Source: Holothuria scabra (Eukaryota; Echinodermata; Holothuroidea; Aspidochirotida; Holothuriidae). From it: a DNA stretch of 64,000 nucleotides. A program made the position numbers and the translations under genes. Shown one piece after another: positions 46,346 to 59,600 of this stretch (positions are counted from its first letter, which is position 1; every line of letters begins with the position of its first letter). A model generated the notes under the pieces. That model did not search any database. It was not told the origin of the DNA and saw only the letters and a list, made by a program, of their open reading frames with translations. The DNA is taken from the NCBI GenBank assembly GCA_037179385.1, contig CM074187.1:2232001-2296000 (forward strand), in the 5' to 3' direction.

Positions 46346-48502
46346 TTATATGTTATATAGTAAATACTTTAAGTTTCTTGTCAGTACTTTGACAGCTCAG
46401 AATTTACAGACCTTATATGTACAGTTGTGGTTAAAATTTGGCAAGATTCATCATCTATTATTGATTGGTGTTTTGGAAGTAACTTTGCGTGGGTATCTTA
46501 ATCAATCCGACCTCCCCCACAGACCATTACGTAATATCTGCTGCTGATGGACAAGATATTCCTTGGATTTCTAGTCTTGAGCCGCTTTTCTGAAGGTCGA
46601 TAGGCACAGGACACATTCTTCATTGGCATAAGAAATACTGTATCCCATTCAGTGATATAGTAACATACAGCTGCTTGCTTACCTTATCAGAGGTGTGAGA
46701 TAGCTTGGGAGGGGGAGGGGGTTATTTTATGGTGATAAAGAAAGCCATTATAAATATGAGTGGTAATTGTAGTTTTCATTTTTATTTTTTTTTATAATTT
46801 TGGCATTAGCCACTTAGAATTCAGGTAAGTTTTTACAGGCAGTGACTCCGTTGAAGACTTGCAAGAACACTGTACTGCTGGTAAGGTAAATATGTGTACA
46901 TGTGTTTCAAGGATTACATTAAGTGGCATTGAACTATGTAACCTAAAATAATCTAGAGGTAAGTATCTACTAAAATTGATATGCTTAATTTATTTTATTA
47001 GTACTCATTTGCAGGCCCATGTGTTACAATGTAGAGTATGGTAGCTTTATACCACCATGTATGAGAGTTTGCTGTCCATACTGTACATTTTAAACCTTGT
47101 AGCTTGTTCTGAATATGAACATAGTCTGTAATCATTTATAATGAAAAAATGGGACACTGAAAGTTGAAATGGTCCTTGCTATGGTTAAGTATCATTCAAC
47201 ACCATTATGATCTTACCAGCTATATTTCATGCAGTATTCTTGTAAAGTGTATTTTATGCAATAAATATCAGAGCAACTTATCACTGGGAGTGGGAGTTCA
47301 TGTAAGGGTGCTGTTGTATTTTAAGTTGCGATGCATTTGTGAAAAAAACTTGTAGAGATTGATAACTGAATTCCTTGATACCTTGGTGAAATTCCTATCT
47401 TAACATCAAGGCTTTAGCCAGAATGGTGAGCTTATGAAGTCCAAGTAGGTAATCTTATTTAAAATTTAGGCTGTTCTACATTTTAGGCATCTGTTGTAGG
47501 ATTCAGAAGTCCATATGGCAAATGTGATGGAAATTCATAGAGTTTTAAAATTTTTGAATTCAACACCTTTACTTGAACTACCTAAGTACTAAAGCTGTAT
47601 TTCCTTTCTTAAACCCAGAAAGAAAATTGGCACTCTGAAAAGGTCATGAAAAAGTAATGCAATATTGCATTGAATAAACTAAATAGAAAGTCATGGATTT
47701 CAAGAAAGAAGGAAAGTTTAATAACGGTGATGGTTTATCCGCAGTCAACTACACTTAAAGGAAAAGTGCAGTCACCCCAACTTGAATTAGTGCAGTAGAC
47801 TACACTGTTTCTTAATTGGCTCTTGAGAGTCATGTGACAACAGTTTGATCATCAAATGAGAAATTTACCAGGGTAACTGTTTGGTTTACCTTTATATGCA
47901 ATGCTGAAGTCCTAAAACAATATGAAAGAGACTACAAAGAGAAAGCGGGAAAAAATGTGAGATTTAGCTTTTGCTTCACAATAAGTTTGGGGGACTGCTC
48001 TTGACCTTTAATGAAAGGATTGTAATCCCATGGTCAATGACAATTATTTGGCTAATAAATCTTTCAAGTGAGATCCCTAACTTGCCTGAAATTTACAAAA
48101 AGCAACTTGAGATGATTTTATCACCCTTAAAAACCAAAGCATTTAATAATAAAAAAAATTACTGTACTTAGAAATCATTCAAAAGACAGACTTGAATAAG
48201 ATTCCATGTCAATACAATAATGATGTCATATTAGGAAGACCATTCAGTCTCCATAAACTGAACTTGGCATAGAACACATATAGGTTCCATATACACTGTT
48301 GTGAGATTGTAAGGATTTTAATTCACCCCAAATCTACAACCATCAACCCCATTCTGTCTATATAAAAATAAATGAGAACAAAGTTTGGTCTTATGTGTGT
48401 ATGGGGATGAATATCCTTGATTACTGAAAGACAAAAAAATTCTAGTTTCATTCAAGTTCTGTTCAGTAGGCAGTTTTTCACGCAGTGAGTGGTCTTACTT
48501 CC
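46346..48502. other. probable intron
   Basis: Mostly anonymous. It holds a weak candidate exon at 46,839-46,885 and the motif acttaaaggaaaagtgcag near 47,752, which resembles a MITE end. Confidence 0.4.
46839..46885 (+). CDS. alternative candidate linking exon
   Basis: Acceptor gtaagtttttacag ends at 46,838. Donors are possible at 46,880 (CTG|GTAAGG) or 46,885 (AAG|GTAAAT). With the second donor it reads AVTPLKTCKNTVLLV plus two bases, which satisfies the phases of both neighbouring exons. Another frame (SDSVEDLQEHCTAGK) looks more protein-like but does not fit those phases. Confidence 0.2.
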
Positions 48503-48504
48503 TT

Positions 48505-48745
48505 AGTTAGTTTCTTAGAGTTTTACAGCCCAGTTTCCAACGTGTTGGTTCAAGTTGAACTGGCTGCAGCCTTTTTGCCAGTTATGCCTCTCTGGCTTGT
48601 TTTCCCTACTCCATTGCTAATGCAGAGCATCATGTACTTTGGGAGTAGGTTCCTCTTTTAGAGTCTTTGGTATAACTCTACGTAGGAACTGAACCTGGGC
48701 CTTCTGCGTGAGAGGCAGATGCTCTACCACTAGTCCAAACAGTGT
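48505..48745 (-). repeat. SINE family S, copy with recognisable tRNA-Glu-like head
   Basis: On the minus strand the head reads ctagtggtagagcatctgc (A box). Then comes an anticodon-arm-like TCTGC-CTCTCAC-GCAGA whose loop places CTC at the anticodon, then GGTTCAGTTCC (B box). The body and tail follow in the same order as the copy at 32,332. Loop position suggests descent from tRNA-Glu(CUC). Confidence 0.8.
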
Positions 48746-50192
48746 GAGTGGCCTGAAAACAGCAGGCTACTTGAAATGCACTCATAGATGAGTTCATAAA
48801 TTTAACTAGTTCTTGCACAATTTTTACAGCCATGAGCCTACAATTTTCCAAGTTTATGCCTCCTTTACTTGCTTCGTACAGTTTTGTTTGAATTTTTGTG
48901 GATGTATGAATTTATGAGCTTATCCATCAGGCTCAAGTCCAATTTTTGTTATGAATTACTCATCTTAACTTCACCACATGTTGTTCCTTATTGCCTTCAA
49001 TTTCTGGTTTAAAATTGAAGAAGAAGAAAGCCGACTGTATTGACACTCTAACATACCTCCTCCAAGTAGAACCACTTTCTCTTAAACCTGCAACAATATC
49101 ATGCTGGCTTAGATCCACCATGTTGGAAAGAATGAAAGTACTAATTCAAAGCAAATAACCTGTACAAAGTCCATTTATTGGACTCAAAACAACCGGTAAG
49201 CATGAGCACCGAAAAACGACGCCAATTTTGTTCACTTTTTGCTCCCATTTTTTTCTGATCATCAGGAGCAAAACCAGATAACATTGTACAGGTATAATGA
49301 GGTCCTGTTTACTGCTATTCCATGGTAGAACTCAAGTACTGTTGTCCTTATAGTAGGCGAAACCATTTCCCCCCAAATCACTGAATTCCAGTACTGGAAG
49401 AAGGTTTATTTCTCTGGAAGGTAGTAAAATTATTTCCAAGGATGGGAGTAAAAGTCCCACTATTCACCCTATATTTTCATTTACAGAAAAGAGAAGTTTC
49501 CCTCCAATTGCCAAAATTTCCTGGGAGGGAGCCTCCCAGCTTCCCAACTTTTTTCACCCATGCTGAACGGTATCCTACCATTAACAAGCCTCTTCTACCT
49601 GTTGCCAGTGATGTGAATGGTTTTGTTCATAAGAGAATTTTTTGGTCAGGATGATAAATTGTATAACCCTTTTGCATAAAAAACAAACATTCCATTCTAA
49701 AAAGCAATTTACAGCTTTTTTTTTAACTTATGGACTTTCTGATATCTTAGAAAAACTAATATAACTGTGTAGCTCTGTTATTGCTCACCAATTTTGTCCA
49801 AATTGTCTGAAGGTTTAGAAATTAGGAATTTGCTCCCTTACGGTGTATTTCTTTGCAAAAATATAGAGTTAGGTGCAGAGATAGTGAAATCATGCTGCTC
49901 AATGTCATCATTGCTTGATCACTAGTAGAGATGCAGAGTTTAGTCTGAAAATGAAATTGTTTTGAATGCCCATCAAAAATGAAGAATTTTTCAAAACTTC
50001 AGGAAATGCTTTTTACTCCCCAAAATGTTTGGTGATGTTAGTTATATCTCTTTATGTACAAAAAAAAACTCATGTGCTTTTTTGCCCCATCAGAAAGTTG
50101 TGCAATATTATTAAAGTTGTGCAATATTAACTGCTGATAGCAATTGTGATTGTTACACAAAATACCTACAACAGATTGCACAGCTGCATGGG
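48746..50192. other. probable intron, no features
   Basis: AT-rich sequence in which I see no exon or repeat end. Confidence 0.4.
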
Positions 50193-50375
50193 TTAGTTAG
50201 TCATTTGGATGGAGTTTTACAGCCCAGTTTCCTACCAATTAGTTTAAATTTAGCCTGCCATGAATTTTTTTCAAGTTGTAGCTCATTGGCTTGCTTTCCC
50301 TACTCCATTGCATACACTAAGCACCAAGCACAATGGCAGTAGGGTCCATTTTTCTGCATGGAATAATTGTCAAAT
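50193..50375 (-). repeat. SINE family S, headless copy
   Basis: ggagttttacagcccagtt, cccactccat-like and agcaccaagcacaatggca segments match the family body in reverse complement. The tRNA head is absent. Confidence 0.7.
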
Positions 50376-50480
50376 ACAGGACTGATCATTCATTATGCAT
50401 ATATTTGCATAAAAGTTGGACAAAGGCTATTTTTCAAGCCATTCAAGCCGTAATGGGTAGAAATAGGCTGAGATGGATTT

Positions 50481-51233
50481 GTGCAGCAAATTGACATTGC
50501 AAAATTTTCAGATTTTAAGGGCAAATGCAGGTGGTATGTTTGCACTAGGCCTATTTTCCATACAAGCAGATTTACAAGAAATGCACTTTTGAATCAATGT
50601 TATGTATTGTTTAGAGTGTTAGGATTTTTTTGTGTTGGAGATTTCCAAGAATTTGTCCTCAAGCGTGACAGCAGACAATGGGACTTGATTAATGTTACAG
50701 GGTCCTACCTCCAAGTTCAGAGAAACTCGGAGGCCAAAATGCAGACCTGGAGAGGGATGGACTGGGTGATTTGCTTCTTTGAGCCGGGGATCAAAACGAT
50801 TGATCTCTCGGTTGTACAGAGAAATTTTGGTACATTCATGGAAGAGCTTATGTCAATAATCAATTGTTGCTGCAGCTTTTTAACAGACAAGAAACATTAT
50901 ATAACCTTGTAATCAATGAAACCTACGTAGGCATTGTAATTGAATGCAATCATGCAGCACCGAAACCACAACATTGCCACTAATCCTTCTCAAATGTTTC
51001 CCAAAGATGCAGGGAGGAATATTGATCTATGTAAAAAAAACTTGGTGCCTTTTGCTACTGTAAAGATGAATGGGAACCTCTTTGTATCAAAGAGAAGTGT
51101 TGGACAAAAACTTCCAGTTTTACCACAGATCTATCAACTTAAGACCAACCAAATTAGTGTGTCTCTGTTTAAAACTGTAGTTACTAAACAGAAGATACTT
51201 TCTTTTGTATCTTGGAGAGTGTTGTGGCTTTGA
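50481..51233 (+). other. long open frame region, unidentified
   Basis: A 143-codon open stretch (50,481-50,912) is followed in the same frame, after three stops, by a 97-codon stretch. The part from about 50,650 to 50,860 is richer in GC than its surroundings and reads GMDWVICFFEPGIKTIDLSV within it. No donor that I trust follows it. It may be a decayed gene fragment or retroposed sequence inside the large intron. Confidence 0.22.
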
Positions 51234-51239
51234 TCAGTC

Positions 51240-53877
51240 CTTTCATGTTTTAACTTTATAAAGGCAGAATTTAGCTGCTGGTCATCGGTTGGTTGTGTTA
51301 AACACGTGTAAAGTACGTCACAAAAAGTACGTCACCAATGGTTTGTCAGTACTCCCTTTATCTGTGAAGAATTATTCAATTGTCAGTACTGGATCTTGAT
51401 ACTTTGTTACCAACCCTAATAGTATTTCAGAAATGGCAAGGCTTACAATGGTACCATTGATTAGATTGATCTTACAAAGTGTTAGCCTTATTTTGTGGCA
51501 CAGTGCCTCTTTGTTACAACTATTTCCTTCATGAGCTAATTTTAATGAGTCTTGAAATATTTACCTATCCTTTATGACTGTCTGCACATCCCCACCCCAA
51601 GCCCCACCTGGGTCCCTCCCTTTTCTTATGGAGGACAAGTGTAGTCATGTGAGTGAATTGTTCAACTCTGTTTGATACATGACATACATCAGTCTGTTTC
51701 CATCATGTCGCTTTAAGCAAATTAGTGTCAAGGAGAGCAGTTTAAGATAACACCTTTTGTTGAGGGCCTTAGGGAATAGTCCCAATATTGATTATTGTTG
51801 TGATTCTGGGCATTGAATGGGGCCATCTTCCATGTGCTTAGTTAGTAAGAGGAGCTGGTTGCACAGAGGGGGATTCACTTTTACTAGGAAAGACAGGTCA
51901 TTTCCCTTCAAGGAGGGAAATTTGTCCTTAATCTTCTCTTTCTGCCGGATAAGGGTCAAGCAGCAGTCCATTTGACCATGTCAGTATTTTGATTGCTGCA
52001 AGATTGAATGCACCAACATTTTCAGTTGTGTACATTCCCACTGACCAAAGCATGTCTTAATATTTATTCCAAAACAGGACTTTTAACTCATTGTAGTTGC
52101 TAGGAGTCTGTCTCATTGCTCACTCTCAGTGTTAGAGAGAATTGTTTAATGGAGGATTTAACTGGCTTTTTGGATGTGCAATAAGCTCAAATCATAGATT
52201 TCTGTCAGCCAGTGGTAACATTGCACTGATTATCTTTATGGAACACCTGGATACCAAAATTTGAAATATTTTTATGAATATGCAACAGATTGGTGTGTTC
52301 ATGGAGCCTTTCCTGTAGAATTGCTTCATGGGTCCACTCTTTCAGGTGTTACAGGCTCTCTCAGGGTGAGTTAGTTAATACAAACTTGTTAGTTGATATA
52401 TTTTTATTTTTTTGCAGTGGTAATTTTTGCCATCAATTAGATGTGACAGCAAAGTTACTTGTAATTTCTTTTAACTATATTTTATCATTGGTTTGGTCCA
52501 AATTGAAAAGTGTTTGCAAAATCCTTGAGTTTCGCTTACCCAGTGAACCTGTTATATACTGAGTAAGTCCAAGCTTATGAGTGTATCAACACTATTCCAA
52601 CATAATTTTTATCCTTACTCCAAAGTTTATGAAAGCTTGCTCAATTAGCAGACAAGCTTTAACTCCCATGAAGTAACCTGCTAGGTGTGTTTTGTCTTTG
52701 AGCTAATTATCTGTGGGAAAATGATGTTGCCTTTACATTGTAGGTATCTGCAGACCCTCTTACCCACTAAAACACACAAAAGAAACATTGAATTACAGCA
52801 GGGGGAATGAGGTACATTGAGGAGTATGAAAGATATAGGTATGCTTAGTATCAGTGGACAGACATCAGGGACCAGTTTTTCAAAGTTCAATATGTAAAAT
52901 TGTAACAATTCTTTTTAATGAACTTTCAACAACATAGCCTCCAGAAGATGGTGTCCAGTGTTTTACCTGTACAGGAATGACTTCTTCAAGGAGATTACTC
53001 ATGTTACTATCTTAAACATGTTACTCTTATTGACTGAAGGAATGTTTAAAGATTTGATCCTAAATTTATGAACAGCAGCAATCTAAATACAATTAGCAAT
53101 AGATAATGATCGTTACATTAGGTCTGCCTAGTCAGAGTCCCATTAATTAAGGAGACTGCCTAGGGATAAGCTGTTTCTCAATAAACCTGTCAGGTTTAGT
53201 TCAAATGCTGTCATAGAGTTCTCCCCTTTTTTGAGGATAAGCTGCTTAGGTTTGTATGTTATTCAGATTCAGTGTAACTAACTGAAAGGGAAGCATGATT
53301 GACAGGTCAAACAATTAATTATGAAAGAAAAGGTATTGACTTGAAGAGTTAAGTTCAGTGTTGAGTTAAACTTCTGTCAAAGTTGAATGAATAACAGTAA
53401 TTGCAATAAGCCTGCAAATCAGTTGACATCTTGAGTGTTTAGTACTAACCAAACAGGGGGTCTTATATAAACTCATAGCTACCAGGTTTTAAGAGGTTTG
53501 ATAAAGGACTACCTTTGACCTGTTTGTTGCTGGTACCCCTTTCTTACCCTTAACACACACATGGTGCACTTAATATGCACATGATGTGATGCAGCATCCG
53601 TCATTTGACATTTCATGTGATCAGTTTGAATGCATATAGCCTTAATACAGTTATAAGAAGGGGAAACATAATCTTTGAAGGCCAATAATCATGCACATTC
53701 AAAGAAGTAAACTTGGTGGAAGATATTTTAATGGAAATTTGTTTTTAGGGCATTAGGCATTTGGAGCTGATGTATGAAAATTGGTTTTATATCCTGGAAA
53801 CAAGTACTGTTTCCTGCAAACAGAAAGCCAGCATTTCCTACAAGATTGCCAGTTTCCCTCATCCTCCCTCCTACTGT
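51240..53877. other. probable intron, no features
   Basis: Nothing recognisable beyond AT-rich anonymous sequence. Confidence 0.4.
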
Positions 53878-54114
53878 ATGGTGTGAAGGTCAGAGCATCC
53901 ATCTTGCAGTTGGGAGGTTGGGAGTTTGAGACCTGGTCGGGTTATACTGAAGACATAAAAAACGAAACCTACTGCCATTGGGCTTGGTGCTCAGCATGAG
54001 CAATGGAGTAGGGAAAACAAGCCAGTGAGCCACAACTGGAGAAAAGGCAGTGGCCTGCTCTACCTGAACCAATTGTTGGAAACTGGGCTGTTCAACTCCA
54101 TCTAACTCACTAAC
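53878..54114 (+). repeat. SINE family S copy
   Basis: The head ggtcagagcatccatcttgc with a B-box-like gggagtttgagacc is followed by the full body and the tail aactccatctaactca. Confidence 0.8.
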
Positions 54115-54754
54115 CTATCATCCTACCGAATAATTTGATGAGATTCAAAGATTATATTGTCACCAATTTTCACCAAACTAATGATACTGCCCCAGGTTTG
54201 ATTTAGTCTGGCGTTTTCAAGATGGCATACATGAAAGTCAGAACCACCAGATCCACCTTTTCTTAAAAAAGTATTTTAGTCAGTCAACTTCCCTAATCAT
54301 CATCCTGCATCATTACAATTCAAGAGTGTTTTAGTGGGGTTCCTGCAGTCATGGAGAATATATGGAAAACTCGCTAAAATTTGGAAAAGTATTTCAAGGC
54401 AAGGAAAAAGTCCAGAAATTCTGTGAAATTTTGCTAAGTCATGGAAATTTTTTAAATGGTATTTTAGACATATCAGAGAATCACGATTCTCTCTCAAAAT
54501 ATCAAAATTTACTATCTTCTTTATATTGAAATTTTATGTAGCAGAAATTCTTTATTTGATCATGGGGAAATCCTGGAAAAGGTTAAGAAAATTAATTAAT
54601 TGCCCAGAAAGTGCAGGAACCCTTCTTTAAAGTGCAATAAAATGGTTAACATCTTGAGTGTAAATTTGTAGAGCACATGTCAACATAATACTGCACATTG
54701 AAATCATAAAATGAAAGCTATGTACACTGCATACCAGTTAGAGTTTTAATAGCT
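54115..54754. other. probable intron, no features
   Basis: Contains two ggcaaggaaaaag/ggaaatttt-like phrases but no clear repeat boundary. Confidence 0.35.
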
Positions 54755-54935
54755 ACTTAATCATTAGATGGGAGTTTCACCGCCCAGTTTCCAACCAATT
54801 GGTTCAAGTCAAGCTCGCCACAGCCTTTTTTCCAGTTGGGCTCCCTACTCCACTGCTTATGCTGAGCACCAAGCACAATGGCAGTGCTCCATTTTTAGTC
54901 TTCGATATGACCTAACCGCAGGTCAAAATGTTGCT
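54755..54935 (-). repeat. SINE family S copy, headless
   Basis: gcccagtttccaaccaattg, ccctactccactgcttatg and caccaagcacaatggcagt match the body in reverse complement. Confidence 0.75.
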
Positions 54936-55401
54936 CTGAAGTGGTGGATGGAAGAAATTCTACCATTTCCTGAAGCTTCCCTAGAGTTGGCCTTTGACCT
55001 TTGCTCATTGGGCTTATTCCAAAGTATTAAAGACCTCACTACTGTTTAATGGAGTAATATCTGGTTTCAGGCTTAAACTTTTAAATTTTCAGGTGTGCTA
55101 CAAATCACACCAAGGAAATTAACAAGTGTGGCAGATGTGCTGTTTTATTAAATGTAAACAGATTTATATGAGCTCCCATTTTTCATCTAGGTGTGCAAAA
55201 AATCACACTCCTCACAGGCATTTGGTGCAAGTTCACACACCTCAAAATTCAAGGCCCCCATTCTCTTTCATTGTTTGGTTGAGATGGCAGATGTAACAAC
55301 ATACATGTGTAATACTGAGCACATAAAGCTTTACTCAGTTCAGCTTTGTTCTAAATCCTGTAAATTTATTTTCCTAAGTTGCTCTAATTTTTGTCATACA
55401 G

Positions 55402-55522
55402 TGGTGAGGCTATTTCAGGGGCAGCAGCCCTTGAATCGCTAGGGCATCTTTTGGACCTTGAAGGAGGTAGCCAGTCTCCTATCATCCAGGATATTTCAGA
55501 CATAGAAAAACTTTTACAACAG
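55402..55522 (+). CDS. internal exon of the unidentified gene
   Basis: Bounded by acceptor ttgtcatacag and an ideal donor CAG|GTAAGT. The first base completes a split codon. The rest reads GEAISGAAALESLGHLLDLE, then a Gly/Ser-containing turn and an Ile/Leu-rich helix ending ISDIEKLLQQ, in phase 0. The next exon continues the helix with LRELLSNALP. The heptad-like spacing of Ile/Leu suggests a short amphipathic or coiled-coil segment. The intron downstream is 4.65 kb and consists largely of a satellite-bearing element. I do not recognise a family. Confidence 0.85.
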
Positions 55523-56537
55523 GTAAGTTGCACCCTTGCATCACCAACAGAATGTTGCAACCTTGAATCACCACCAGAATTTCGAATACTCTTTTTTGAA
55601 CCATCACTTTCAAATTCTGAGAAATTAAGGTATGTTTGCATGAATGTCATGGATACATATTCATAAGTCGTGAAGTATGTACAAGTAAGAACTTGTCTCT
55701 GTAATTCTTTAAAATGCAGTACAGTGATGGGAAAGCCCACTTTAAAGTCAGTAAATATTGTAAATAACAAGTCTTCAGGAAAAACGAGTTGGTAATGATG
55801 GGGGAGGAAGAATTCTTCAGGTTTGTATTTTCTCACATTTACAGTCACTTTTATGACTGACATTGGCTGCTTGCTGTTAAATCACACTTTATTTAAAGTG
55901 TTGGGAAAAGTATGTTATTATAAAGTAAAAGTGTAAAACTGAAGTTCATGGGTGAAACAAGAAAAACCCATTAATCTATTTCCACTTTGATGTTGAATAG
56001 ATGTATACAGTAGCTTTAGAGCAGAGTGAACTAGACCAAATGCCAGCTCCAGCCACTCGACAGTTTTACACTCAGTGACAAGACTGCTTTGTTCATATTG
56101 ACACCTCCTGCAAATGAGTACTTTGAAATAACTTATGTTTTTCTTCTTCACTTTTTATTATCACTATTGAAGTTAGAATTTGTTCATTTTGGGTTTAGTT
56201 TGAATGTGTTAATTTAGATAAGTGTTAGATAAGTAATGTAGGAAGACAGTTTAAGACCTTTTTGTGTTCAATGGTGTAAGTGCAATACAGACTTGAACAT
56301 TTAATAAATTGATTACTTGGTATTCCTTTGAAACCTGTTTGCATTCCCCTTAACCGAATGGTAAGTTGCACCAGGGAGCCCTCACTCTAGTGGCAGTTCC
56401 CTGGTCATGATTTTCACTGTGATATTGCATGCATTTTCAAGAATGATAATTTGAAGTAATAAATTTGATCAAGGTCAAGTACGACCAAGATCAACACTTT
56501 TCAAACCATATTGACCATTGAAATGGGAAACATTTTT
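55523..56537. other. intron, upstream part
   Basis: Anonymous intronic sequence between the donor at 55,522 and the head of the Helitron-like element. A hairpin ACCAGGGA/TCCCTGGT lies at about 56,369-56,404. Confidence 0.5.
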
Positions 56538-56574
56538 GGTTTCGATGAAAAGAGAAACCTATGCATTCATGATG

Positions 56575-56640
56575 GCGTGTGTGTGTATGTATGTGTGTAT
56601 GTGTGTGTGTATGTGTGTGTGTATGTGTGTGTGTTTGTGA
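56575..56640. repeat. GT/ATGT microsatellite at the array head
   Basis: (GT)n interspersed with ATGT, immediately before tttgtgacactttgcttgtttacacg. The junction is homologous to that of H1 near 13,975-14,025 in reverse complement. Confidence 0.95.
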
Positions 56641-56699
56641 CACTTTGCTTGTTTACACGATATCTTGAGAAAGGAAGATCTGACAGTTCTCAAACTTGG

Positions 56700-59600
56700 T
56701 ACACAGATACCCCATACTGAGAGGAAGAACCCTATTGATTTTGGTGGAGGTCAAAGGTCATTTGGGGTCATGTGGGGTCAAACCCCGAAATCCTTGTTTA
56801 CACGATATCTCATGGTAGAAAACTTGGATTAATTTCAAACTTGATACGTTGATGCATTATGATGTCAGGAAGAACCCTATTGATTTTGGTGGAGGTCAAA
56901 GGTCATTTGGGGTCACGTGGGGTCAAACCCCGAAATCCTTGTTTACACGATATCTCATGGTAGAAAACTTGGATTAATTTCAAACTTGATATGTTGATGC
57001 ATTATGATCTCAGGAAGAACCCTATTGATTTTGGTGGAGGTCAAAGGTCATTTGAGGTCACGTGGGGTCAAACCCCGAAATCCTTGTTTACACGATATCT
57101 CATGGTAGAAAACTTGGATTAATTTCAAACTTGATATGTTGATGCGTTAGGATGTAAGGAAGAACCCTATTGATTTTGGTGGAGGTCAAAGGTCATTTGA
57201 GGTCACGTGGGGTCAAACCCAGAAATCTTTTTTTACACGATATCTCATGGTAGGAAACTTGGATCAATTTCATACTTGATACGTTGATGCGCTATGATGT
57301 AAGGAAGAACCCTATTGATTTTGGTGGAGGTCAAAGGTCATTTGGGGTCTCGTGGGGTCAAACCCTGAAATCCTTGTTTACACGATATCTCATGGTAGGA
57401 AACTTGGATCAATTTCATACTTGATATGTTGATGCGTTATGATGTAAGGAAGAACCCTATTGATTTTGGTGGAGGTCAAAGGTCATTTGGGGTCACATGG
57501 GGTCAAACCCTGAAATCCTTGTTTACACGATATCTCATGGTAGGAAACTTGGATCAATTTCATACTTGATATGTTGATGCGTTATGATGTAAGGAAGAAC
57601 CCTATTGATTTTGGTGGAGGTCAAAGGTCATTTGGGGTCACATGGGGTCAAACCCTGAAATCCTTGTTTACACGATATCTCATGGTAGGAAACTTGGATC
57701 AATTTCATACTTGATATGTTGATGCGTTATGATGTCAGGAAGAACCCCATTGATTTTGGTGGAGGTCAAAGGTCATTTGGGGTCACATGGGGTCAAACCC
57801 TGAAATCCTTGTTTACACGATATCTCATGGTAGGAAACTTGGATCAATTTCATACTTGATATGTTGATGCGTTATGATGTAAGGAAGAACCCTATTGATT
57901 TTGGTGGAGGTCAAAGGTCATTTGGGGTCTCGTGGGGTCAAACCCAGAAATCTTTTTTTACACGATATCTCATGGTAGGAAACTTGGATCAATTTCATAC
58001 TTGATACGTTGATGCGCTATGATGTAAGGAAGAACCCTATTGATTTTGGTGGAGGTCAAAGGTCATTTGGGGTCTCGTGGGGTCAAACCCTGAAATCCTT
58101 GTTTACACGATATCTCATGGTAGGAAACTTGGATCAATTTCATACTTGATATGTTGATGCGTTATGATGTAAGGAAGAACCCTATTGATTTTGGTGGAGG
58201 TCAAAGGTCATTTGGGGTCACATGGGGTCAAACCCTGAAATCCTTGTTTACACGATATCTCATGGTAGGAAACTTGGATCAATTTCATACTTGATATGTT
58301 GATGCGTTATGATGTAAGGAAGAACCCTATTGATTTTGGTGGAGGTCAAAGGTCATTTGGGGTCACATGGGGTCAAACCCTGAAATCCTTGTTTACACGA
58401 TATGTCATGGTAGGAAACTTGGATCAATTTCATACTTGATATGTTGATGCGTTATGATGTCAGGAAGAACCCCATTGATTTTGGTGGAGGTCAAAGGTCA
58501 TTTGGGGTCACATGGGGTCAAACCCTGAAATCCTTGTTTACACAATATCTCATGGCAGAAAACTTTGATTAATTTTAAACTTGATATATTGATGCGTTAG
58601 GATGTCAGGAAGAACCCTATTGACTTTGGTGGAGGTCAAAGGACATTTGGGGTCACATGGGGTCAAACCCTGAAATCCTTGTTTACACGATATCTCGTGG
58701 TAGGAAACTTGGATCAATTTCATACTTGATATGTTGATGTGTTAGGATGTCAGGAAGAACCCTATTGATTTTGGTGGAGGTCAAAGGTCATTTGGGGTCA
58801 CATGGGGTCAAAACCTGAAATCCCTGTTTACACGATATCTCATGGTAGAAAACTTGGATTAATTTCAAACTTGACATGTTGATGCGTTATGATGTAAGGA
58901 AGAACCCTATTGATTTTGGTGGAGGTCAAAGGTCATTTGGGGTCACATGGGGTCAAACCCTGAAATCCTTGTTTAAATGATATCTCATGGTAGAAAACTT
59001 GGATCAATTTCATACTTGAAATGTTGATGCGTTATGATGTAATATAGAACCCGATGTGTTTTCGTGGAGGTCAAAGGTCATTTGGGGTCACATGGGGTCA
59101 AAACCTGAAATCCTTGTTTACGTGATACATTATGGTAGGAAACTTGGATTCATTTCAATCTTGATTGGCTGATGCAGTATGATGTAAGAAAGAACCCAAT
59201 TTATTTTCGTGAAGGTCAAAGGTCATTTGGGGTCACATGGGGTCAAAACCTGAAATCCTTGTTTACATGATACATTATGGTAGGAAACTTGGATTCATTT
59301 CAATCTTGATAGGCTGATGCGTTATAATGTAAGAAAGAACCCTATTTATTTTCGTGGAGGTCAAAGGTCACATGGGGTCACACCCTGAAATCCTGGTTTA
59401 CACTATATCTCAAGGTAGGAAACTTTGATTCATTTCAAACTTGATATGTTGATGCGTTATGATGTAAGAAATAACCCAATAAATTTTGGTGGAGGTCAAA
59501 GGTCATTTGGGGTCACATGGGGTCAAACTCCGAACTTTTTGTTTACGCTATATCTCAAGGTAGGAAGCTTGGATTGATTTCAAACTTGATATGTTGATGC

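Noticed and set aside
48680..48745. Functional tRNA gene
   Set aside because: A and B boxes and an anticodon-like arm are visible on the minus strand, but the acceptor stem does not pair and a SINE body follows. It is a SINE head.
55384..55863. 159-codon minus-strand open frame
   Set aside because: It lies antisense to a well-supported plus-strand exon and its intron. No splice or start support was found.
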